Positions 57,933 to 64,000 of a stretch of 64,000 bases of DNA are shown piece after piece (position 1 is the first letter of the stretch; each line of letters opens with the position of its first letter). The notes below the pieces were generated by a model. That model did no database searches, was not told the DNA's origin, and saw nothing but the letters and a program-made list of their open reading frames with translations. Where the stretch lies: NCBI RefSeq assembly GCF_016862635.1, contig NZ_BONI01000006.1:124001-188000 (forward strand). The letters run 5' to 3'. The position numbers and the translations under genes were made by a program. The stretch is from Catellatospora coxensis (GTDB lineage Bacteria > Actinomycetota > Actinomycetes > Mycobacteriales > Micromonosporaceae).

Positions 57933-58952
57933 TCAGGCAGCCACCGTAGCGCCGAGACGGCGGGCCGCCTCATGGGCCTCATCGTCGGCCGGCGCCGCCT
58001 GCTCCTTGCGGCCGAGCCAACCCACGGCGACCAGCGCGAGGCCGATCAGCGCCCAGGAGACCAGCACCCAGGCCGCCGCGCCGCCGCCCGCGCCGCCGAA
58101 CCAGGCGGCCGAGCGCAGCAGGGTCGCGCCCGCCCCGATGGGCAACCACTGGCCGACCTCGCCCCAGGGCTGCGGCAACATCTCCGGGGCCGCGCCGACC
58201 GCGCCGAGCGCGTTGCCGACCAGCAGGACGAGCACCGCGCCCACGCCGATGCCGCGCGGGCCGGCGACGCTGGCCAGCCCGTGGATGGTGGCGCTGATGG
58301 CCAGGGTGAGCAGCGAGATGACACCGGCCACCGCCCACCAGTCGCCGCCGACGACCCCGAGCCAGCTGTGCAGCACGGCCGCACCGCCGGCACCGGCCAG
58401 CGCGGCGAAGGTGAACAGGCCGACGACGCGGGCCGCGAAGGCCGGCACGGCGAAGTAGAGCGCGATCGCGGCGGCCATGGCCGTGATGATCAACGGGAAG
58501 AAGCCCGCGGCGAAGCCTGCCCCGTGCGGGTCGTCGGCGGTCAGCGGAGCCAGGTCCTCGACCGTGACCTGCATGCCGGTGCCCGCGCCGAGCTGCGTGG
58601 CGGCGGCGGCGAACAGGTTCGCGACGGCCGGGGCGGCGCCCGACGCGGTGTGCAGGGTGACGCCGGTGGGGCTGAGGATGAAGGCGGCGTACGCCTGCCG
58701 GTCGAGCACCGCCGCGTCGGCCGCGGCGGCGTCGGCGACCGCGGTGACCTCGAACGCGCCCGGGCTCATCGATTCGATCCTGGACGTGAAGGCCTCGACG
58801 GCCGGGGCGGGCCCGGCGACGGCCACGGGCAGGTCACGCGGCCCCAGGTTGGCGGCGGGTCCGGCGAACAGGGGCAGCAGCAGGGCCTGCAGGGCCATCA
58901 CCCCGACGGCGATGACCACGGCCAGGGCCGCCGGGGGCGGGGTGCGGCGCAT
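57933..58952 (-). CDS. ABC-2/YhgE-type membrane protein
   Basis: A 339-residue protein with one N-terminal helix (AVVIAVGVMALQALLLPLFA), a 130-residue extracytoplasmic domain (AFTSRIESMSPGAFEVTAV region) and five or six C-terminal helices. The layout matches YhgE/Pip-like and ABC-2 permease-like proteins, some of which are phage or bacteriocin receptors or part of exporters. No ATPase is adjacent. ATG 58952 has a strong AAGGAG site. It is divergent from a TetR gene, whose operators lie in the gap, so it is likely repressed by that protein. Confidence 0.8.
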   Translation of the reverse strand: MRRTPPPAALAVVIAVGVMALQALLLPLFAGPAANLGPRDLPVAVAGPAPAVEAFTSRIESMSPGAFEVTAVADAAAADAAVLDRQAYAAFILSPTGVTLHTASGAAPAVANLFAAAATQLGAGTGMQVTVEDLAPLTADDPHGAGFAAGFFPLIITAMAAAIALYFAVPAFAARVVGLFTFAALAGAGGAAVLHSWLGVVGGDWWAVAGVISLLTLAISATIHGLASVAGPRGIGVGAVLVLLVGNALGAVGAAPEMLPQPWGEVGQWLPIGAGATLLRSAAWFGGAGGGAAAWVLVSWALIGLALVAVGWLGRKEQAAPADDEAHEAARRLGATVAA

Positions 58953-58967
58953 GGTGGATCTCCTTAA

Positions 58968-58981
58968 AACGAATGTTCGTT
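58968..58981. promoter_or_regulatory. TetR-type operator near the membrane protein start
   Basis: AACGAATGTTCGTT, a perfect 6-2-6 inverted repeat, 16 bp upstream of ATG 58952. It resembles the second site at 59024-59038. Confidence 0.7.
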
Positions 58982-59016
58982 CTCTTTAGCGAAACCATGC
59001 GCCTGCTGCCCGCCAC

Positions 59017-59045
59017 CTGTCAAGAACGATCGTTCGTTTTACGAT
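59017..59045 (+). promoter_or_regulatory. TetR promoter with operator in the spacer
   Basis: A -35 box CTGTCA (59017-59022), 17-bp spacer, -10 box TACGAT (59040-59045), 7 bp before ATG 59053. The spacer carries GAACGATCGTTC (59024-59035), a perfect palindrome, then TCGTT. A repressor bound here would block the promoter directly. Confidence 0.65.
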
Positions 59046-59052
59046 GAGAGCC

Positions 59053-59655
59053 ATGCCACGCGTCTCCGAAGCCCACCTCGCCGCCCGCCGCCAGCAGATC
59101 CTGGACGCCGCCCGGGCCTGCTTCGCGCGCAACGGTTTCCACGCCACCTCGATGCAGGACGTGATCTCCGAGGCCGGGCTGTCGGTCGGGGCGTTCTACC
59201 GCTACTTCAAGAGCAAGGAGGAACTCGTCACCGCCATCGCCGAGCAGGTGATCGGCCGAGTCAGCGACCTGCTCGACGAGGTGCGCGCGATCAACCCCCC
59301 ACCGCCGATCGAGGACGTGATGCGCCGCCTGCTGCAGACCGTCGACCCGCAGTTCAGCCCGGACGGCGTGTTCCCGATGGCCCTGCAGGTCTGGGCCGAG
59401 TCGCTGCGCAACCCGGAGTTGGCCGCGTTCGTCCGCACGATCTACGGGCGGGTCCGCGGCCACTTCGACGAGATCGCTCGCGACCAGCAGGCCGCCGGGC
59501 GGCTGCCCGCCGACGCCGACCCCGAGGCGGTCGGCGCCGTGCTGTTCAGCATGGTGCCCGGGTACGCGCTGCAGCGCGTGCTGCTCGGACGGCCCGATCC
59601 GGACACCTTTCTCGCCGGCATCACGGCGCTGCTGCACGCTCCTGACAAGAACTGA
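59053..59655 (+). CDS. TetR-family repressor
   Basis: A 200-residue TetR regulator. The helix-turn-helix is GFHATSMQDVISEAGLSVGA followed by FYRYFKSKEEL (about residues 29-58); the ligand domain fills the rest. ATG 59053 is preferred over the in-frame ATG at 59044 because the TACGAT -10 box ends 7 bp before it, the leaderless arrangement seen elsewhere. It should repress itself and the divergent membrane protein through the paired palindromes. Confidence 0.9.
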   Translation: MPRVSEAHLAARRQQILDAARACFARNGFHATSMQDVISEAGLSVGAFYRYFKSKEELVTAIAEQVIGRVSDLLDEVRAINPPPPIEDVMRRLLQTVDPQFSPDGVFPMALQVWAESLRNPELAAFVRTIYGRVRGHFDEIARDQQAAGRLPADADPEAVGAVLFSMVPGYALQRVLLGRPDPDTFLAGITALLHAPDKN

Positions 59656-59710
59656 GGCCCCGTCATACGGCTGTGACCTGGGTGACCACTGCGGTTCATG
59701 CGAGCTTTGT

Positions 59711-59739
59711 TGACTGATGACTCAGTCAGCAAGTAACCT
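59711..59739 (+). promoter_or_regulatory. Promoter and operator of the CocE-type hydrolase gene
   Basis: -35 box TTGACT (59710-59715), 18-bp spacer, -10 box TAACCT (59734-59739). TGACTGA (59711-59717) and TCAGTCA (59722-59728) form a perfect 7-4-7 palindrome that overlaps the -35 box, typical of TetR-family control. Confidence 0.65.
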
Positions 59740-59766
59740 TGCGGGGGAACCGGGAGGGGTGTCGGC

Positions 59767-61740
59767 ATGGCCACGCGGGCCGCAGGGCGCAGCGAGCAGG
59801 TCTGGATCACCATGGACGACGGGGTCCGCCTTGCCGCGTCCCTGTACCTCCCCGCCGCCGACGGCCCGCAGCCCTGCCTGCTGGAGGCGCTGCCCTACCG
59901 CAAGGACGACATCACCTCCTCGTACGCCGAGGAGTACGAGCGCCTGCGCGACGAGTTCTCGTACGCCGTGTGCCGGGTCGACCTGCGCGGCACCGGCAGC
60001 AGCGAGGGCATCGCCGTCGACGAGTACCCGCTGCGCGAGCAGGACGACCTGGTCGCCGTCATCGCGTGGCTGGCCGGCCGGCCCTGGTGCGACGGGAACG
60101 TCGGCATGTACGGCACGTCCTACTCCGGGTTCAACGCGATCCAGGTCGCCATGCGCCGCCCGCCGGCGCTGAAGGCGATCGTGCCGATCTACGCGACCGA
60201 CGACCGGTACACCGACGACGTGCACTACATGGGCGGCTCGCTGCGGCTGCTCGACGTCGTCGACTACCCGACGTACATGATCGCGATGAACGCGCTGCCG
60301 CCCGTGCCGTCTATCGCGGGGCCGGACTGGCGCGAGCGCTGGCACGACCGGCTCGACCGCACCGAGCCGTGGCTGCTGCGCTGGCTCGACGAGGCGACCG
60401 ACGGCCCGTACTGGCGGCACGGCTCGCTGCGCGACCCGTCGCTGGACACCGACGAGGTCTACGGCAACGACTACGGCCGCATCGCCGTACCCACGATGAT
60501 CGTCGCGGGCTGGGCCGACGGCTACCGCAACAACAGCTTCCGCACCGTCGCGCAGCTGCGCGACGCGGGTACCCCGGCGCGGCTGCTGGCCGGGCCGTGG
60601 AGCCACATGTCCGCCGAGTCCGCGCTGCCCGGCCCGCACCTCGACCTGGTCGCCGAGCTGGCGCGCTGGTTCGACCGCTGGCTGCGGGGCGCCGACAACG
60701 GGGTGGACGCGGAGCCGCCGTACACCTTCTTCCTGCGCGAATCCGGCGGCACCCCGGAGCCGGACGCGGCGCAGGTCGCGGGGTCCTGGCGGTCCATGCC
60801 GGACTGGCCGAACACGACCTGGCGCCGCCCGCTGTCCTGGGCGATCGGCGGCGGCACCCGGGTGCTCGCGGTCCGCGCCGACACCGGCACCGCCGCGTGG
60901 AACAGCTGCGCCGGGCGGCTGCCCTGGGGCCAGCCCACCGACCAGCGCTTCGACGACGCCGCCTCGCTCACCTGGGACTTCCCCGCCGAGACGGAGCCGC
61001 TGACGCTCATCGGGCTCGGCTGGGTCAGCCTGCGTATCGCGGCCGACCAGCCGGTGGCGAGCGTGTCCGTGAAGTTGTGCGACGTCGCCGACGACGGCAC
61101 CTCGACGCTGATCACGCGCGGATTCCTCAACCTGACCCACCGCGACGGCCGCACCGAGCCGGTCCCGCTCACGCCGGGGGAATTCACCGACGCCGAGGTC
61201 GAGCTGGAGACCTGCGCCTACACGGTGCTGCCCGGACGCCGGCTGCGGCTGTCGATCAGCGGCGTGGACTGGCCGAACACCGTCGCGCCGCCGCGCCCGG
61301 TGACCCTGGCCGTGGACGGCGACCGCAGCACGATCCACCTGCCCGCGCTGCAGGCCCACGACCCCGCGCCCCGCTACGACCAGGGGCAGCGCGCGGTCGA
61401 GGGCGACCCGGTCGCGTGGCGGATCAGCGACGACGTCGTCGACCGTGTCACCACGGCCACCGTGGAGCACGGCTCCACGTGGGACATCACCGGCGGCACC
61501 TGCACCGACCGGTACAGCGCCTCGGTCAGCGTCGACCGGCGCACCTGGCGGCAGACGTCGACGTCCACCGCCCGGTTCACGCTCACCTGGGGCGAGACCA
61601 GCGTGAGCACCGAATGCGCGGTCGAGCTGACCGCCGACGCCGACCACCTGACGGTCGCGATCACGCTGCAGGCGTACGACGGCGACGCCGTCGTGAGCAA
61701 GCGCTGCTGGAACCACCAGGCGGCCCGCCGCTTCGGTTGA
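59767..61740 (+). CDS. CocE/NonD family hydrolase (X-Pro dipeptidyl-peptidase type)
   Basis: A 657-residue serine hydrolase. The alpha/beta-hydrolase domain begins VWITMDDGVRLAASLYLP; the nucleophile is S118 in MYGTSYSG, the Asp lies in GWADGYRNNSF and the His in GPWSHMSAES. The C-terminal 250 residues (from about 400) form the jelly-roll domain of this family. Members include cocaine esterase and X-Pro dipeptidyl-peptidases; the substrate here is unknown. There is no signal peptide. A GGGAGGGG site precedes ATG 59767. The MFS gene begins 58 bp downstream, so the two may be co-transcribed. Confidence 0.9.
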   Translation: MATRAAGRSEQVWITMDDGVRLAASLYLPAADGPQPCLLEALPYRKDDITSSYAEEYERLRDEFSYAVCRVDLRGTGSSEGIAVDEYPLREQDDLVAVIAWLAGRPWCDGNVGMYGTSYSGFNAIQVAMRRPPALKAIVPIYATDDRYTDDVHYMGGSLRLLDVVDYPTYMIAMNALPPVPSIAGPDWRERWHDRLDRTEPWLLRWLDEATDGPYWRHGSLRDPSLDTDEVYGNDYGRIAVPTMIVAGWADGYRNNSFRTVAQLRDAGTPARLLAGPWSHMSAESALPGPHLDLVAELARWFDRWLRGADNGVDAEPPYTFFLRESGGTPEPDAAQVAGSWRSMPDWPNTTWRRPLSWAIGGGTRVLAVRADTGTAAWNSCAGRLPWGQPTDQRFDDAASLTWDFPAETEPLTLIGLGWVSLRIAADQPVASVSVKLCDVADDGTSTLITRGFLNLTHRDGRTEPVPLTPGEFTDAEVELETCAYTVLPGRRLRLSISGVDWPNTVAPPRPVTLAVDGDRSTIHLPALQAHDPAPRYDQGQRAVEGDPVAWRISDDVVDRVTTATVEHGSTWDITGGTCTDRYSASVSVDRRTWRQTSTSTARFTLTWGETSVSTECAVELTADADHLTVAITLQAYDGDAVVSKRCWNHQAARRFG

Positions 61741-61798
61741 CGTCCCCCATCGCGCCGACGTCGACCCTTTCCTCACTTCCTGCTTGGGAGACCTTTCC

Positions 61799-63112
61799 AT
61801 GTCCGGCCTCGCGGTCGTCACCGCTGCCCGCCGTTACCGTGCCCTCATGGCCAGCCCGGGTGTCGCCCGGGTGGCCCTGCCGTCCCTGATCGGCCGCCTG
61901 CCCTACGGCATGGCGACCCTCGTGTTCATCCTCGCCGTCCAGCACGGCACCGGCTCGTACGCCGTGGCCGGCATCGCCACCGGCGCGCACTCGGCGATCA
62001 CCGCGTTCACCTCGCCCTGGCTGGGGCGGCTGTGCGACCGCGGGCACGCCGTCGCGGTGCTGCGGGTCACCGGCGTGCTCTACGCGCTGCTGCTCACCGG
62101 CATGGTCGCCGCGCTGTGGACGCACCAGCCGGTGGCCCTGATCATCGGCCTCGCCGCGCTGGCCGGGGCCGCGAACCCGCCCGTCGGCGCGGTCACCCGC
62201 GTCGTGCTGCCCGGTCTCGCCCCGGGGCACGTGCAGACGGCGTACGCCTTCGACGCCATCACGGTCGAGCTGACCTACGTGCTCGGCCCGGTGCTGATCG
62301 CCCTGGTCACCGCGGTCAGCAACCCGTACGTCGCGGTGGTCGTCACCGCCCTGCTGGCCACCGTCGGCTCGCTCGGCCTGGCCGCGGCGCCCGGGCTGAC
62401 CGCCCGCTACCGCGAGGTGCGCACCGCCGCGCTCGCCACCGCGGCCACCAGCTCGGACGGGAGCGCCGCCGCTCGTGACCGCGCGCTGCGCGCCAACCGG
62501 CTGATGCGGCTGAGCCTCGTCGTCGTGCTGGTCGTCGGCGCGCTCGAAGCCGCCGCGTACGGCGTGATGGAGGTGGCGATCCCGAAGTACGCCGCCGACC
62601 TGGGCGCGCCGCAGGCCGCGGGCGCGGTGGTGGCCGCCTGGAGTGCGGGCTCCATCGTCGGCGGCGTCTGGTTCTCCGGCATGAACCCGAAACTCGGCCA
62701 GGCGAAACTGTTCGCGCTGCTGCTGTGCCTGAACACGATCGGCTTCGGCGCGATGCTGCTCGCCTTCGGCCTGCCCAGCCTGGCGCTGATCCTGTTCCTC
62801 GGCGGCATGGTCATCTCACCGACCACCGCGGTCGAGTGCGCGCTGGTCACCCGGATCGCCCCGGCCGGGCGCAGCACCGAGGCCTTCACCTGGGTCGGCA
62901 CCGGCATCTACGTCGGCTTCGCGGCCGGCTCGTCGCTGTCCGGCCTGGTCATCAACCAGGGCACCAGCCTGACTGTCGTCATCCTGATCGCCACCGCGAT
63001 GGTCGCCACCGGCGCCCTGCTGGCCACCACGGCCAGCCGCCGCATCGCCGCGGACGCCGCCGCCAACCCCGACCCCACCACCCTCCCCACCCCCGCCCCC
63101 GCCGCCCACTGA
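61799..63112 (+). CDS. MFS transporter
   Basis: A 437-residue major facilitator with 12 predicted helices (ALPSLIGRLPYGMATLVFIL at the first helix, FTWVGTGIYVGFAAGSSLSG near the 11th) and a hydrophilic loop between helices 6 and 7. It resembles MFS_1 exporters. ATG 61799 is chosen because GGGAG lies 8 bp upstream. Its place after the CocE-type gene suggests export of a related compound or resistance. The tail is a Pro/Thr-rich disordered stretch. Confidence 0.88.
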   Translation: MSGLAVVTAARRYRALMASPGVARVALPSLIGRLPYGMATLVFILAVQHGTGSYAVAGIATGAHSAITAFTSPWLGRLCDRGHAVAVLRVTGVLYALLLTGMVAALWTHQPVALIIGLAALAGAANPPVGAVTRVVLPGLAPGHVQTAYAFDAITVELTYVLGPVLIALVTAVSNPYVAVVVTALLATVGSLGLAAAPGLTARYREVRTAALATAATSSDGSAAARDRALRANRLMRLSLVVVLVVGALEAAAYGVMEVAIPKYAADLGAPQAAGAVVAAWSAGSIVGGVWFSGMNPKLGQAKLFALLLCLNTIGFGAMLLAFGLPSLALILFLGGMVISPTTAVECALVTRIAPAGRSTEAFTWVGTGIYVGFAAGSSLSGLVINQGTSLTVVILIATAMVATGALLATTASRRIAADAAANPDPTTLPTPAPAAH

Positions 63113-63123
63113 CCCCTCCCCCA

Positions 63124-63196
63124 CCTGCCGCAACTCTTGAAGAGTCGCGGCTTCAGGCCTCTCGTGAGGCCGCAGGTTTTTAAGAGTTGCGGCAGG
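63124..63196. repeat. Single-copy long palindrome (type D)
   Basis: CCTGCCGCAACTCTT (63124-63138) pairs perfectly with AAGAGTTGCGGCAGG (63182-63196). An inner hairpin GGCCT/AGGCC (63156-63160 with 63167-63171) is present. It starts 12 bp after the MFS stop codon. Confidence 0.75.
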
Positions 63197-63281
63197 AAGG
63201 GCGGCCGCGAGGCGGGCGGGTGGGCTGGTCGGCGAGTTGGTGGATGGCGGGGCATGGACGGGCGTGCGTTAGGGTTCAGCG

Positions 63282-63884
63282 GTGGCTCGACGAACTGCCG
63301 AAGTGCGCCTGGACGCGCTGCTGCGCACCGCAGTGGACGTGATCGTCGAGCGCGGCTTCGCCAACACCCGCACCGCCGACGTCGCCAAGGCGGCCGGGGT
63401 CAGCCAGGCGCTCGTCTTCTACCACTTCACCAGCAAGGACGCGCTGCTCGCACAGGCCTTCGCGTACGCCGCCGAGCAGGACATGGCCCGGCTGCACGCG
63501 GTGATCGACTCCAACGCGTCGTCCGTCGAGAAGCTCAAGAAGCTGGTGAAACTGCTCGCCCCGACCGGGCGGTCCAAGTCCTGGATGATGTGGATCGACG
63601 GCTGGTCGGAGGCGCTGCGCACCCCTGAGCTGGAGAAGGTGTCGCGCCGCATGGACCTGCGCTGGAAGGAGGGCCTCACCGAGGTCATCGCCAACGGGGT
63701 CGCCGACGGCTCGTTCACCTGCGACGACCCGGCCGGCGCGGCCTGGCGCATCAACGCCATCATCGACGGCCTCGCCGTCCAGCTCACCGTCCACGAAAAG
63801 GCCATCTCCCGCAAGCAAGCCTTCGAATGGATGCGCATGGCCGCCGCCCGCGAGGTCGGCCTCGACCCCGCCGCCCTCGCCTGA
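63282..63884 (+). CDS. TetR-family regulator
   Basis: A 200-residue TetR protein. The helix-turn-helix is GFANTRTADVAKAAGVSQAL followed by VFYHFTSKDALL (about residues 24-55). The ligand domain includes KSWMMWIDGWSEALRTPEL, a pattern seen in BetI-like regulators. The GTG at 63282 follows a TAGGGT -10 box (63270-63275) by 6 bp, so the message is probably leaderless. It may control the CocE-MFS pair upstream through the TGACTGA/TCAGTCA palindrome, which is inference. Confidence 0.9.
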   Translation: MARRTAEVRLDALLRTAVDVIVERGFANTRTADVAKAAGVSQALVFYHFTSKDALLAQAFAYAAEQDMARLHAVIDSNASSVEKLKKLVKLLAPTGRSKSWMMWIDGWSEALRTPELEKVSRRMDLRWKEGLTEVIANGVADGSFTCDDPAGAAWRINAIIDGLAVQLTVHEKAISRKQAFEWMRMAAAREVGLDPAALA

Positions 63885-63897
63885 CCCGCCGCGCGGC

Positions 63898-64000
63898 TCA
63901 GTCGCTGATGACGACGCGGAGGGCGCCGGTGCGGGTGTCGCCTGCTTCGATGGTGCGGGTGTGCTCGTAGGCCCAGGCCGCGCAGACCCCCGGATACCCG
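63898..64000 (-). CDS. C-terminal end of a minus-strand gene
   Basis: The last 33 residues of a gene that continues beyond the window, with the stop at 63898-63900. The visible piece reads PGVCAAWAYEHTRTIEAGDT and ends LRVVISD. It resembles the end of DUF6807 or aldose-1-epimerase-like beta-sandwich proteins, but the piece is too short for a firm call. Confidence 0.45.
   Translation of the reverse strand, partial: GYPGVCAAWAYEHTRTIEAGDTRTGALRVVISD

Overview
The window is very GC-rich, strongly GC at third codon positions, and reads as the chromosome of a filamentous actinomycete. Gene content points to a member of the Micromonosporaceae (Catellatospora, Actinoplanes or a relative): CebE-type sugar importers without their own ATPase, LacI repressors, families such as CU044_5270, DUF3105 and DUF6158, PT/S-rich linkers in secreted hydrolases, and a dispersed GAAGGGCACCTTC palindrome that I associate with that family. 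The taxonomic call is inference. I see no tRNA, rRNA, CRISPR, transposase, integrase or phage gene.

Layout. 1-9.6 kb: end of a sortase-anchored protein, a GH51 arabinofuranosidase and small housekeeping genes (aldo/keto reductase, acetyltransferases, CBS-BON protein, AraC plus glyoxalase pair). 9.8-19.4 kb: first sugar locus, with substrate-binding lipoprotein, two permeases and a GH43 enzyme on the minus strand, a divergent LacI regulator, then a secreted enzyme carrying two glycosidase modules around a CBM. 19.6-38.9 kb: mixed region with FAD reductase, ECF sigma operon, dienelactone hydrolase, PolX, acylphosphatase, peptide deformylase, a sulfotransferase/ATP-grasp pair, SGNH hydrolase, regulators and a streptogrisin-like protease. 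39.0-44.8 kb: second sugar locus, almost certainly cebEFG-bglC with divergent cebR. 44.8-64 kb: flavin disulfide reductase, ABC exporter, peroxiredoxin, secreted GH6-CBM2 cellulase, AEC transporter, CoA ligase, RCC1-repeat protein, PAC2 protein, two TetR-regulated transport/hydrolase groups and the end of a minus-strand gene.

How it works together. GH6 and the two-module enzyme cut polysaccharide outside the cell. The two ABC importers bring in oligosaccharides. Cytoplasmic GH1, GH43 and GH51 enzymes release sugars. Both importer loci share one design: LacI divergent, binding protein first, a hairpin after the binding-protein gene, then permeases and glycosidase joined by 4-bp ATGA overlaps. 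A perfect GTTTCGAAAC palindrome ties the first locus to the two-module enzyme; AGCGCT-cored palindromes mark the ceb locus.

The most unusual signal is in intergenic DNA. Nine copies of one element each carry two 13-bp quasi-palindromic half-sites whose starts are exactly 31 bp apart, whether the halves are inverted (six copies) or direct (three). Eight of nine sit just 3' of a gene and in the same orientation relative to it, and some supply the stop codon. Two copies each of two other palindrome families, plus several single long palindromes, occupy similar places. A second recurring pattern is leaderless starts: sixteen genes have a TANNNT -10 box 6 or 7 bp before the start codon, including two divergent genes that share the TA of their -10 boxes.
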